Assembly: GCA_900757025.1 (NCBI GenBank)
Contig: CAAEMG010000077.1
Coordinates: 1-7,642 of the forward strand
Source: Clostridia bacterium
GTDB lineage: Bacteria; Bacillota; Clostridia; Lachnospirales; Anaerotignaceae
Direction of reading: 5' to 3'
Length of the DNA stretch: 7,642 nucleotides
Below, piece by piece: positions 1-6,680 of the stretch. The notes beneath the pieces were generated by a model, which had not been told where the DNA came from, ran no database searches, and saw only the letters and a program-made list of their open reading frames with translations. A program made the position numbers and the translations under genes. Every line of letters starts with the position of its first letter. The stretch's first letter is position 1.

Positions 1-920
1 GCACAAGAAGCATAATAAAAATACTTCTTAAAACGGCAGTGCCTATCATTATAGGTACGGCTATATACAGCATAACAAACCTTGTGGATATGAGCATGGT
101 TATGGACAGGCTTTTGGCATCAGGTGCGTATACGTATGAACAGGCAGAAGTTCTTTACGGTCAGCTTCAGGGAAAATATGTAACTCTTACAACTCTTCCC
201 GTTGCAATTTCAACAGCCGTTGCCACAGCGTCTATACCAAACATAGCCGGTTCAATGGCTTTGAAGGATTATGAGGCAGTTCACAGAAAAATAAACATGG
301 CAATAAAAATTTCAATGGTTATTTCAATTCCTGCCGCAATAGGCATGGCTGTGCTTTCTCCGCAAATTCTTCTTATGCTTTTTCCAACGGCTCCGGAAGG
401 CGGAACATTGCTTAGGGTTGGCTCATTTTCAATAATTTTCCTTGCCCTCAGCCAGATAGTTACGGGAACTCTTCAAGGCATTGGCAAGGTTAAAACACCT
501 GCGATAAATGCGGCTTTTGGTGCTGTTGCAAAAATTATAGTAAACTATCTTCTTATAGGCATACCGCTTTTTAATGTAAACGGTGCCGTTATAGCTACCA
601 TAGCGTGCTATATGGTTGCATCGGGGCTTAACCTTATTGCCCTTATACGGGCAACGGGATTTTCGCCGGATTTAATGTCATCTATAGTAAAGCCTATGTT
701 TGCATCGGTTATAATGGGCGGTGTATGCTATGGCTCATACAAAGTTTTCGATATTGTTTTGGGCAATACTTTGTCAACTCTTCTTTCTGTAGTTGTAAGC
801 ATGGCAGTATATTTCCTTATTATGCTTGCCGTTAAAGGAATAACGGAAGAGGATATGAGAATTGTTCCGGCTGGCGGAAAACTTATACAGATTTGTAAAA
901 AAGCAAGACTTATAAAATAA
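1..920 (+). CDS. SpoVB/MurJ-type polysaccharide flippase, C-terminal part (5' end outside window)
   Basis: This is a multi-pass membrane protein of the MOP exporter superfamily (SpoVB/MurJ-like, polysaccharide biosynthesis type). Family members flip lipid-linked cell-wall or polysaccharide precursors across the cytoplasmic membrane, and SpoVB itself acts in spore cortex synthesis. The frame is open to the left edge, with whole codons from position 3, so the GTG at 39 is probably internal. About 305 residues are visible, whereas family members are usually around 500 or more. I see roughly eight hydrophobic stretches. A segment near visible residues 65-80 (TLTTLPVAISTAVATASIPN) strongly resembles the SpoVB family, and QIVTGTLQGIGK follows near 150. 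The protein ends in a short basic tail (KKARLIK) and a terminator follows directly. The family is clear. Whether this copy is the sporulation SpoVB or a vegetative lipid II flippase cannot be told from the fragment. The spoIVB gene in the same window shows only that the organism sporulates. Confidence 0.85.
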   Translation, partial: TRSIIKILLKTAVPIIIGTAIYSITNLVDMSMVMDRLLASGAYTYEQAEVLYGQLQGKYVTLTTLPVAISTAVATASIPNIAGSMALKDYEAVHRKINMAIKISMVISIPAAIGMAVLSPQILLMLFPTAPEGGTLLRVGSFSIIFLALSQIVTGTLQGIGKVKTPAINAAFGAVAKIIVNYLLIGIPLFNVNGAVIATIACYMVASGLNLIALIRATGFSPDLMSSIVKPMFASVIMGGVCYGSYKVFDIVLGNTLSTLLSVVVSMAVYFLIMLAVKGITEEDMRIVPAGGKLIQICKKARLIK

Positions 921-928
921 AAAATAAT

Positions 929-956
929 GCCATCGGTTTTGCCGATGGCTGTTTTT
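929..956 (+). terminator. intrinsic terminator after the flippase gene
   Basis: The perfect 8-bp arms GCCATCGG (929-936) and CCGATGGC (942-949) enclose a 5-base loop. A run of five T follows at 952-956. The hairpin begins 8 bases after the flippase stop codon and separates that gene from the dapF promoter. Confidence 0.9.
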
Positions 957-983
957 ATGTCGAAAGGACGGAACTTCAAATAC

Positions 984-1012
984 TTGTTAAAAAATATCAA
1001 ATAGGTTATAAT
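984..1012 (+). promoter_or_regulatory. sigma-A-type promoter of dapF-dapL
   Basis: The -35 element TTGTTA (984-989, 4 of 6 consensus bases) lies 17 bases upstream of a perfect -10 element TATAAT (1007-1012). Transcription would start near 1019, leaving a leader of about 40 bases before dapF. It lies just downstream of a terminator, as expected for the promoter of a new operon. Confidence 0.7.
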
Positions 1013-1043
1013 TAAAGGCAATGTGAAAAAAACGGAGATATAT

Positions 1044-1051
1044 AAAGGCGG
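1044..1051 (+). promoter_or_regulatory. ribosome binding site that fixes the dapF start
   Basis: AAAGGCGG lies 7 bases before the ATG at 1059. A longer reading frame opens with GTG at 1023, but this site would then be inside the gene. The conserved DapF N-terminus also begins right at the ATG. Confidence 0.75.
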
Positions 1052-1058
1052 TGCAAAA

Positions 1059-1892
1059 ATGAAGTTTACAAAAATGAACGGATGCGGAAATGATTATGTT
1101 TATATAAATTGTTTTGAAGAAAATATAGAAAATCCTCAAAAACTTGCAATAGAAATGAGCAACAGAAATTTCGGTGTAGGCTCTGACGGCATAATACTTA
1201 TATGCCCCGATGAAGAGGCTGATTTCAGAATGAGAATGTTTAATGCTGACGGCAGTGAAGCACAGATGTGCGGAAACGGAATAAGATGTGTGGGAAAATA
1301 TGTTTATGACAGAGGTCTTACAGACAAAAAAAGAATTTCGGTAAATACGCTTGCCGGCATTAAATATCTCGATTTTGAAATAGAAAATGAAAAAGTTAAA
1401 CTTGTAAAAGTAGATATGGGTGAACCTATACTTCAGGCTGAAAAAATTCCTGTTATAAATGATGTTTCTCCTGTTATCGATAAAAAAATAGAAGCCTGCG
1501 GAAAAGAATTTCTTTTTACCTGTGTTTCCATGGGAAACCCTCATGCAATAACATTTGTGGATGATACAGACAGCTTTGATGTAGAAAAATACGGAAAAGA
1601 AATTGAAGTTTCGCCTGTTTTCCCCGAAAGAACAAATACGGAATTTGTTCAGCTTGTTTCAAGAGAACATATAAAAATGCGTGTTTGGGAAAGAGGCTCC
1701 GGAGAAACACTTGCCTGCGGAACAGGAACTTGTGCATCGGTTGTGGCGTGCGTATTAAAAGGCCTTACGGAAAGAAAAGTTAAGGTGGACCTTTTGGGCG
1801 GAACATTGTATATAGAGTGGAACGAAGAGGACAACCATGTATATATGACAGGCCCTGCGGAAATTTCTTTTGACGGAGAATGGCTTAAATAA
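1059..1892 (+). CDS. dapF: diaminopimelate epimerase
   Basis: DapF converts LL-2,6-diaminopimelate to the meso form in the cytoplasm, by a cofactor-independent two-cysteine mechanism. Meso-DAP feeds peptidoglycan and lysine synthesis. The protein has 277 residues, normal for the family. It opens with the family signature MKFTKMNGCGNDYV. The two catalytic cysteines are visible: Cys71 in MCGNGIRC and Cys220 in ACGTGTC. Other family blocks are FNADGSEAQ (61-69), VSMGNPH (156-162), FPERTNTEFVQ (188-198) and ERGSGET (211-217). The ATG at 1059 is chosen over the GTG at 1023 because of its ribosome binding site and the conserved N-terminus. Only 17 bases separate it from dapL downstream, so the two are almost certainly cotranscribed from the promoter at 984-1012. 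No key residue is missing. Confidence 0.96.
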   Translation: MKFTKMNGCGNDYVYINCFEENIENPQKLAIEMSNRNFGVGSDGIILICPDEEADFRMRMFNADGSEAQMCGNGIRCVGKYVYDRGLTDKKRISVNTLAGIKYLDFEIENEKVKLVKVDMGEPILQAEKIPVINDVSPVIDKKIEACGKEFLFTCVSMGNPHAITFVDDTDSFDVEKYGKEIEVSPVFPERTNTEFVQLVSREHIKMRVWERGSGETLACGTGTCASVVACVLKGLTERKVKVDLLGGTLYIEWNEEDNHVYMTGPAEISFDGEWLK

Positions 1893-1909
1893 TTTGAAGA
1901 GGTGGCATT

Positions 1910-3148
1910 GTGGCTGATATTTATATTCAGAAACTTATAGCGGAAAGAATAGGCGGAAATAAGTTTGGAAAAGACACGGTTCTTTATAAATTTGAAAAAA
2001 TAAAAAGGGCAAGACGACAGGCAGAGCATGACCATCCCGATATGAAGGTTATAGACCTTGGAGTTGGCGAGCCTGACGCAATGGCTGACGAAGGCGTTGT
2101 TGAAGTTTTAAGCCGAGAGGCAGCAAACTGGGAAAACAGGGGCTATACAGATAACGGCCGTGCACCTTTTCAGCAGGCAGCGGCTGAGTATATGAAAAAT
2201 GTTTACGGCGTAGAGGGCATAAACCCCGAAACAGAGGTTATTCATTCCATAGGCTCAAAACCTGCCCTTGCAATGATGGCACAGGCGTTTATAAACCCAG
2301 GTGATGTAACGCTTATGACAGTTCCCGGTTATCCTATTATGGGAACAATGACAAAATGGCTTGGAGGGGAAGTTTATCCTCTTCCTCTTCTTGAAGAAAA
2401 TAAGTTCCTTCCCGACTTGGACAGCATACCGGAAGAAATTCTCGAAAGAGCAAAACTTCTTTATATAAATTATCCAAATAACCCTACAGGGGCTTTTGCA
2501 ACGGAAAGATTTTTCAGAAAAGTTGTGCGTTTTGCAAAGAAACATAAAATTGTTGTTGTTCAAGATGCGGCATATGCGGCACTTACATTTGACGGAACAA
2601 AGCCGCTTAGTTTTTTAAGCGTTAGAGGTGCAAAAGAAGTTGGCGTTGAAATTCATTCCCTCAGCAAGGCGTTTAATATGACAGGCTGGAGAATGGCTTT
2701 TGTTGTGGGCAATCCTCTTGTGGTTAAGGCGTTTGGTGCAGTAAAAGACAATAATGATTCGGGACAGTTTAATGCAATACAGCTTGCGGGGAAATATGCC
2801 CTTGAGCATACTGAAATTACAGAAGAAACAGCACTTAAATATTCAAGACGCCATGATATGCTTGTTGCAACACTTAAAAAACTTGGTTTTGCGGCTAAAA
2901 AGCCTAAAGCATCATTTTATCTTTATGTTAAAATTCCGAAGGGCATAAAAGGCGGAATAAAATTTAAAACAGCTGAGGATTTCAGCCAGTATCTTATAAG
3001 AGAAAAGCTTATTTCTACAGTGCCTTGGGACGATGTTGAGCCTTATGTGAGAATGAGCGTAACATTTCTTGCTCTTGGTGAGGAAGAAGAAAAACAGGTT
3101 ATGGATGAAATTTATGACCGTTTGAAGGATGTTGAATTTGTATTTTGA
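1910..3148 (+). CDS. dapL: LL-diaminopimelate aminotransferase
   Basis: This is a fold-type I PLP-dependent aminotransferase of 412 residues. DapL converts tetrahydrodipicolinate to LL-diaminopimelate in one step using glutamate as amino donor, bypassing the succinylase, acetylase and dehydrogenase routes. Visible motifs are GVGEPD (51-56), IGSKPAL (114-120), PGYP (139-142), YPNNPTG (188-194, with the PLP-contacting Asn191), DAAY (219-222) and SLSKAFNMTGWR (250-261). In the last of these Lys253 should form the Schiff base. Arg381 (VRMS) is the probable substrate carboxylate clamp. The GTG start at 1910 is preceded by GAGGTGG (1899-1905) at normal spacing. Placement 17 bases after dapF supports the substrate assignment, because DapL makes the substrate of DapF. 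Within the class I/II aminotransferases the exact substrate is inferred from whole-sequence resemblance and this context. Confidence 0.87.
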   Translation: MADIYIQKLIAERIGGNKFGKDTVLYKFEKIKRARRQAEHDHPDMKVIDLGVGEPDAMADEGVVEVLSREAANWENRGYTDNGRAPFQQAAAEYMKNVYGVEGINPETEVIHSIGSKPALAMMAQAFINPGDVTLMTVPGYPIMGTMTKWLGGEVYPLPLLEENKFLPDLDSIPEEILERAKLLYINYPNNPTGAFATERFFRKVVRFAKKHKIVVVQDAAYAALTFDGTKPLSFLSVRGAKEVGVEIHSLSKAFNMTGWRMAFVVGNPLVVKAFGAVKDNNDSGQFNAIQLAGKYALEHTEITEETALKYSRRHDMLVATLKKLGFAAKKPKASFYLYVKIPKGIKGGIKFKTAEDFSQYLIREKLISTVPWDDVEPYVRMSVTFLALGEEEEKQVMDEIYDRLKDVEFVF

Positions 3149-3194
3149 TAAATTTTGATTTGACGGATAGAGATGGTTTTATCAAAGTTTAGGT

Positions 3195-3245
3195 CAACCC
3201 TTTTTAAAGGGTTGCAGGGGTATTGGGGGCAACACCACCAATACC
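3195..3245. repeat. double-hairpin intergenic element, probable dispersed repeat
   Basis: Two inverted repeats sit almost back to back in the dapL-hflX gap. The first is CAACCCTTT (3195-3203) against AAAGGGTTG (3206-3214). The second is GGTATTGG (3219-3226) against CCAATACC (3238-3245), with a G-rich then C-rich loop. No T run follows either hairpin, so neither is an ordinary terminator. The GC-rich character contrasts with the AT-rich surroundings. The order 'hairpin, GCAGGGG, G-rich hairpin' resembles small palindromic elements that I recall being scattered between genes in many Clostridia. Copy number cannot be judged from one window. Confidence 0.5.
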
Positions 3246-3319
3246 GTATCTGTTCTAAAAACCATAATTTACAAACAACATACCTTATATAAATATAAAA
3301 AACAAAAGGAGGCGGTTTT

Positions 3320-4594
3320 GTGGCAAAAGAAACCATACTTCATAAAATAGAAGATGAAGAAGAAAGAGTAATACTTGTTGCGGTAGACGCCGATAACAGC
3401 GAGGACGATACGGAAAAATGCCTTGATGAGCTTGAAGACCTTGCAAAAACAGCAGGTGCGGTAACAGTCGGCAGAGTTATACAAAAGCGTGAAAGAGTGA
3501 GTGCTGGCTATTATGTTGGTTCGGGTAAACTTGACGAAATACGAACAATGATAAATGCTTTTGACGCAACGGGAATTATATGCGATGATGAGCTTACTCC
3601 GGCGCAGATGAGAAACATGGAGAAAATTCTCCAGACAAAAGTTATGGACAGAACAATGCTTATACTTGATATTTTTGCCGCAAGAGCTGTTTCAAGCGAA
3701 GGTAAAATACAGGTCGAGCTTGCACAGCTTAAATACCGTCTTTCACGTCTTACGGGAATGGGTACTTCAATGAGCCGTCTTGGCGGCGGTATCGGCACAA
3801 GAGGTCCTGGCGAAAAAAAGCTTGAAACCGACAGACGCCATATTAAAGAAAGAATACACGAGCTTAAAAGCGATTTGGAAGAAATTCGTACTCACAGAAG
3901 TCTTCTCAGAAACCAGAGAAGTAAAAGCGGACGACCGGTTGTTTCTCTTGTGGGCTATACAAACGCAGGAAAATCAACAATACTTAACAGCCTTACAGAT
4001 GCAGGCGTTTTGGAAGAGGACAAGCTTTTTGCAACTCTTGACACAACAACAAGAAATGTAACTCTTTTGGGCGGAAGCAATATTTATCTTACGGATACAG
4101 TAGGCTTTGTGCAGAAACTTTCACACCATCTTGTGGAGGCATTTAAGGCTACTCTTGAAGAGCTTAAATTTGCGGATATACTTCTTCATGTTGTAGATGC
4201 TTCCGATGAAAACAGGGTAAAACATATGGAAGTTGTTTACTCAACTCTCAGAGATTTGGGCTGTGGGGAAAAGCCGGTTATAACCGTTTTCAACAAAATG
4301 GACAAGGAAGTTGAAATGCCTTTGCCTCAGGATAAAAACTGCTGTGCAAGGGTTGAAATATGTGCAAAAAACCAGAAAAGCCTTGAAAATCTTCTTGATG
4401 TAACGGAAGAAGTTCTTAAATCTTTCAGAAAGCCTATGAAAGTTCTTATTCCTTATACAGAGGGCAGTCTTTTGGCAGTTGTTCACGGAAAATGCGAAAT
4501 AATAAACGAAGAACATACAGAAAACGGAACTCTTATAGAGGCATATATGACAGATGAAGCCGCAGGCAGACTTGAAAAGTATAAAGTTGAATAA
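3320..4594 (+). CDS. hflX: ribosome-associated GTPase HflX
   Basis: HflX is a TRAFAC-class GTPase that binds the 50S subunit and can split stalled or stress-inactivated 70S ribosomes. The 424-residue length is typical. The N-terminal HflX domain carries YYVGSGKLDEI (64-74) and the signature SRLGGGIGTRGPGEKKLE (152-169), followed by a charged helical linker (about 170-200). The GTPase motifs are G1 GYTNAGKST (212-220), G2 around ATLDTTTR (238-245), G3 DTVGF (259-263), G4 NKMD (325-328) and G5 CAK (348-350, where SAK is commoner). A C-terminal domain of about 50 residues follows. The GTG start at 3320 has an excellent ribosome binding site, AAAAGGAGG (3304-3312), 7 bases upstream. I see no convincing sigma-A promoter in 3149-3319. 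The phosphatase gene begins 14 bases downstream. Confidence 0.96.
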   Translation: MAKETILHKIEDEEERVILVAVDADNSEDDTEKCLDELEDLAKTAGAVTVGRVIQKRERVSAGYYVGSGKLDEIRTMINAFDATGIICDDELTPAQMRNMEKILQTKVMDRTMLILDIFAARAVSSEGKIQVELAQLKYRLSRLTGMGTSMSRLGGGIGTRGPGEKKLETDRRHIKERIHELKSDLEEIRTHRSLLRNQRSKSGRPVVSLVGYTNAGKSTILNSLTDAGVLEEDKLFATLDTTTRNVTLLGGSNIYLTDTVGFVQKLSHHLVEAFKATLEELKFADILLHVVDASDENRVKHMEVVYSTLRDLGCGEKPVITVFNKMDKEVEMPLPQDKNCCARVEICAKNQKSLENLLDVTEEVLKSFRKPMKVLIPYTEGSLLAVVHGKCEIINEEHTENGTLIEAYMTDEAAGRLEKYKVE

Positions 4595-4608
4595 AGGAGA
4601 TTTTTAAA

Positions 4609-5214
4609 ATGGATGTGTATTTTGTTCGACATGGAGAAACTCCATATAATAAAGACGGAAAATTCGTAGGTTCAAGCGACAGTCCGTTAAACGATTACGG
4701 AAAAGAAATTGCGGCAATAACAGGCAAGGCTCTCAAAGATGTTGATTTTGATATAGCTTTTTGCTCACCTCTTACAAGAACAAAACAGACGGCAGCACCT
4801 ATTGTGGAAGGCAGAAATATTCCTTTTATATTGGAGGACAGACTTAGGGAAGTGGATTTCGGCATATGCGAAGGAGCATATATTGCGCCGGCAAAGGAAA
4901 ACAAAGATGACCCTATGCACGAATACTTTGCTGAACCTCAAAATTATATTCCGCCGGAAGGTGCAGAAAGTTTTGAAAGCCTTTATAAAAGAGTTGACGA
5001 GTTTGTAAAAACAGTTCTTCTTCCTCTTGAAGGAAAGTGTGACAAAGTTCTTGTTGTAACCCACGGAGCGGTTATAAGAAGCATTATAAATATATACTGC
5101 GGATATGAACTTAAAGATTTTTGGAAGGTTTTTGTTAAAAACTGTGCCGTTACAATTATGAATATAAAAGATGGAAAAGTAAAAATTACTCAGCTTTCGG
5201 AAGTTTATTATTAA
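4609..5214 (+). CDS. histidine phosphatase superfamily protein (phosphoglycerate mutase-like)
   Basis: This 201-residue cytoplasmic enzyme belongs to the histidine phosphatase (branch 1) superfamily. These enzymes use a phosphohistidine intermediate and include GpmB-type phosphatases, alpha-ribazole phosphatase and cofactor-dependent phosphoglycerate mutases. The catalytic motif is RHGET (7-11) with nucleophile His8. Arg57 (SPLTRTKQTA), acid/base Glu81 (REVDFG) and His152 (VVTHGAVIR) complete the active site. In the usual FGxWEG block the tryptophan position is Cys (FGICEG, 84-89). The sequence is shorter than true glycolytic phosphoglycerate mutases, so a broad or unknown phosphomonoesterase is more likely. 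The substrate cannot be named from sequence. AAAGGAGA overlaps the hflX stop and lies 8 bases before the ATG, so translation is probably linked to hflX. Confidence 0.88.
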   Translation: MDVYFVRHGETPYNKDGKFVGSSDSPLNDYGKEIAAITGKALKDVDFDIAFCSPLTRTKQTAAPIVEGRNIPFILEDRLREVDFGICEGAYIAPAKENKDDPMHEYFAEPQNYIPPEGAESFESLYKRVDEFVKTVLLPLEGKCDKVLVVTHGAVIRSIINIYCGYELKDFWKVFVKNCAVTIMNIKDGKVKITQLSEVYY

Positions 5215-5246
5215 TGTATTTTAATCGGAATTGGAGTTGACAAAAA

Positions 5247-5744
5247 GTGATTGGTGACATCAAAGTGAGAAAATACGAAGAAAAAGACCTTAAAGAAATG
5301 ATAAGAATATGGAACGAGGTTGTTGAAGAGGGTGAGGCTTTTCCGCAGGAAAATTTTCTTGACGACAATACAGGAAAAGGATTTTTTGCACAGCAGACAT
5401 ACTGCGGTGTTGCGGAAGATACAAAAACAGGAAAAATTTACGGCCTTTACATTCTTCATCCAAACAATATAGGCAGATGCGGACATATAAGCAATGCAAG
5501 CTATGCGGTTTCGGCTGAAAGCAGAGGGCTTCATATAGGCGAAAAACTTGTTAAAAACTGTGTTGAACAGGCACATAACGAAGGCTTTGGAATTTTGCAG
5601 TTTAACGCCGTAGTTGACTCAAATGTTCAAGCAAGACACCTTTATGAAAGACTTGGCTTTACTGAGCTTGGAACAGTGCCAAATGGTTTCAGAATGAAAG
5701 ACGGACATTTTGAGGATATACATATTTATTATATAGAAGTTTAA
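5247..5744 (+). CDS. GNAT family N-acetyltransferase
   Basis: This 165-residue GNAT-fold acyltransferase should transfer an acetyl group from acetyl-CoA to an amine. The beta1-alpha1 start is IKVRKYEEKDL (5-15). The pyrophosphate-binding motif A is ESRGLHIGEKLV (91-102), which fits the R/Q-G-x-x-G/A rule with Arg93, Gly94 and Gly98. Motif B is HLYERLGF (131-138), with the likely general-acid tyrosine at 133. The tail NGFRMKDG then EDIHIYY (146-162) resembles the phosphinothricin acetyltransferase-like subgroup, but the acceptor is not predictable. The GTG at 5247 is the first possible start after an in-frame stop at 5238, and has GGAG (5233-5236) 10 bases upstream. A second GTG at 5265 is a weaker alternative. 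The gene lies 32 bases after the phosphatase gene and is the last of the hflX cluster. Confidence 0.9.
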   Translation: MIGDIKVRKYEEKDLKEMIRIWNEVVEEGEAFPQENFLDDNTGKGFFAQQTYCGVAEDTKTGKIYGLYILHPNNIGRCGHISNASYAVSAESRGLHIGEKLVKNCVEQAHNEGFGILQFNAVVDSNVQARHLYERLGFTELGTVPNGFRMKDGHFEDIHIYYIEV

Positions 5745-5755
5745 AAAATAAGCAG

Positions 5756-5792
5756 AAAACAGCCATACATATAGTTATGTGTGGCTGTTTTT
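5756..5792 (+). terminator. intrinsic terminator closing the hflX cluster
   Basis: A long stem pairs 5756-5771 with 5776-5791 around the loop TAGT (5772-5775), with one G-T pair. Its core is ACAGCCA against TGGCTGT, and the descending arm runs into five T (5788-5792). It starts 12 bases after the acetyltransferase stop codon. The outer A-T pairs may let it also work on the other strand. Confidence 0.92.
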
Positions 5793-5842
5793 GTATTTTA
5801 AAAGAATAATGGATAAACACAAATTTAGTTTTTGCTTAATTT

Positions 5843-5871
5843 GTATAAAAAGTATATTTAAGGCAATACTT
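5843..5871 (+). promoter_or_regulatory. candidate forespore (sigma-F/sigma-G-type) promoter of the BofC-like gene
   Basis: GTATA (5843-5847) fits the sigma-F -35 consensus GYWTA. After 14 bases, GGCAATACTT (5862-5871) fits every defined position of the sigma-F -10 consensus GGNRANANTW. The usual spacer is about 15, so this is one base short. The predicted transcript start near 5878 lies just before the ribosome binding site. The consensus is quoted from memory of B. subtilis work and the region is AT-rich. A sigma-A reading (TTGCTT at 5832 with TATATT at 5853, spacer only 15) is less good. Confidence 0.42.
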
Positions 5872-5893
5872 ATGCTGAAGGGCAGGGAGATGT

Positions 5894-6457
5894 ATGAAAA
5901 AAATCTTTATGGTTTCGGCAGTATTGCTTTTGTTTGGATTTTCGGTTTTAACAGGTTATGCCTTCGGAAGGTCTTTTGCGGAAATTGTTCCTAAAAACGA
6001 AAATAAGATTTATGCGGCGCAAAAAAGTGAGGTTTATGAGGCTGATGCAGATAAAAATAAAATAACTCCGTCAACAAAACTTGTGTATGAATATTATTAT
6101 CCTATTACAGGAGAAAAAGAAACAAAGGAAGAAACGGCACCGTATTTTATGGTGGATTTAACTTTTGACGATTTGCAAAAATACTACAGCGACTGGCAGG
6201 TAACATATTTTTCTGCCGATAAGGTGGTTATGCAGAAAAAGGTTTATGATGAAAAAGGCCAGAAGTATATAATAGGCGAAAAAGACGGAAAACTTACTGT
6301 TTTTTGGGAAACGGACAAAGACGGAGAAATAATAAAAGAAGTAACGGATATATATGTTTCTTCTCTTCCGGCTGAGGAACAGGAAAAAATCAGAAAAGGA
6401 ATTGAAGTAATAGGAGAAGAAAGCCTTATAAATATTCTTCAGGATTATGGAAGCTGA
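5894..6457 (+). CDS. BofC-like sporulation checkpoint protein, N-terminally anchored or secreted
   Basis: The 187-residue product starts MKK and has one hydrophobic segment (about 4-25) that can act as a signal peptide or anchor. The rest is soluble and very charged. Residues 62-117 (TGEKETKEE, then LQKYYSDWQV and VVMQKKV) recall the region of B. subtilis BofC that contains 'YEGW' and 'VFQKKV'. Residues 124-185 match the BofC C-terminal pattern: YIIGEKDGKLTVF, then VTDIYVSSLPAEEQEKI, KGIEV and LINILQDYGS. In B. subtilis BofC is made in the forespore, acts in the intermembrane space and inhibits SpoIVB. The next gene here is spoIVB, which fits well. The ATG at 5894 has AGGGAGA (5884-5890) with short spacing, and an overlapping out-of-frame ATG is at 5890. 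No GC-rich terminator follows. The family call is by pattern and divergent, and the function is inferred. Confidence 0.75.
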   Translation: MKKIFMVSAVLLLFGFSVLTGYAFGRSFAEIVPKNENKIYAAQKSEVYEADADKNKITPSTKLVYEYYYPITGEKETKEETAPYFMVDLTFDDLQKYYSDWQVTYFSADKVVMQKKVYDEKGQKYIIGEKDGKLTVFWETDKDGEIIKEVTDIYVSSLPAEEQEKIRKGIEVIGEESLINILQDYGS

Positions 6458-6530
6458 ATTTAAAAAATAAAGTCGAAAATATACGTTTTTTGAGAATTAC
6501 AGATAAAAAAGAATTTTTTTTACTATTGAC

Positions 6531-6548
6531 AAAATGTATAGACATTTT
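6531..6548. promoter_or_regulatory. inverted repeat over the -35 element, candidate operator
   Basis: AAAATGT (6531-6537) and ACATTTT (6542-6548) are perfect 7-bp inverted arms around the 4-base spacer ATAG. The repeat covers the -35 hexamer (6539-6544) of the small RNA promoter, a classic place for repressor binding. A hairpin this AT-rich would be weak in RNA and lies upstream of the transcript, so a DNA-binding dimer is the likelier reader. No regulator family is assigned. Confidence 0.35.
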
Positions 6549-6567
6549 TTTTGCGGCGTGATATAAT
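6539..6567 (+). promoter_or_regulatory. strong sigma-A promoter of a small RNA
   Basis: TAGACA (6539-6544, 5 of 6 consensus bases) is followed by exactly 17 bases and a perfect TATAAT (6562-6567). TG at 6559-6560 gives an extended -10 (TGaTATAAT). This is the best sigma-A promoter in the window. Transcription should start near 6573. A TTGACA at 6526-6531 is 13 bases further upstream, too far to serve this -10. Confidence 0.8.
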
Positions 6568-6572
6568 AACAA

Positions 6573-6670
6573 GCGTGGAAATTCCCCAATATTTCCACTA
6601 CAGTATTACTGTATTATGTTAGAATACCTTCTCTTTATGGAAAAGACGACTGCTTCGGCAGTCGTTTTTT
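6573..6670 (+). ncRNA. candidate small RNA of about 97 bases, family unknown
   Basis: A near-consensus promoter and a textbook terminator bracket about 97 bases with no credible reading frame. The 5' end folds into a perfect 8-bp stem, GTGGAAAT (6575-6582) with ATTTCCAC (6591-6598), exposing a C-rich loop TCCCCAAT. A second small hairpin pairs TACAGT (6599-6604) with ACTGTA (6608-6613). It competes with an alternative stem, GTATT (6611-6615) with AATAC (6623-6627). A single-stranded pyrimidine-rich stretch (6627-6636) precedes the terminator stem. I do not recognise 6S, SRP, tmRNA or a known riboswitch. A 5' leader controlling spoIVB is less likely, because two terminator-like hairpins and a separate candidate promoter lie before that gene. 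Confidence 0.6.
6641..6670 (+). terminator. intrinsic terminator of the small RNA
   Basis: CGACTGC (6647-6653) pairs perfectly with GCAGTCG (6658-6664) around the extra-stable tetraloop TTCG. Six T follow (6665-6670). Upstream A-rich bases from 6641 can extend the stem into the T run. Confidence 0.93.
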
Positions 6671-6680
6671 CTGCATATAC

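Noticed and set aside
1023..1058. GTG at 1023 as the dapF start, adding 12 residues
   Set aside because: The added residues are not part of the DapF family, and the good ribosome binding site AAAGGCGG would be inside the gene.
987..1544. Minus-strand open frame of 185 codons over dapF
   Set aside because: It is a Phe/Tyr/Ile/Asn-rich shadow of dapF with no domain and no supporting signals.
3160..3300. Sigma-A promoter for hflX (TTGACG at 3160, or TTTACA at 3268 with TATAAA at 3288)
   Set aside because: TTGACG has no -10 at a workable distance, and the second pair is only 14 bases apart. Neither is convincing enough to list.
5779..5994. Plus-strand 71-codon frame overlapping the start of the BofC-like gene
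   Set aside because: It begins inside the terminator hairpin, has no ribosome binding site, and its second half is the BofC-like gene read in another frame.
6526..6567. TTGACA at 6526-6531 as the -35 partner of TATAAT at 6562
   Set aside because: The 30-base gap is too long for sigma-A. TAGACA at 6539 has the ideal 17-base spacing.
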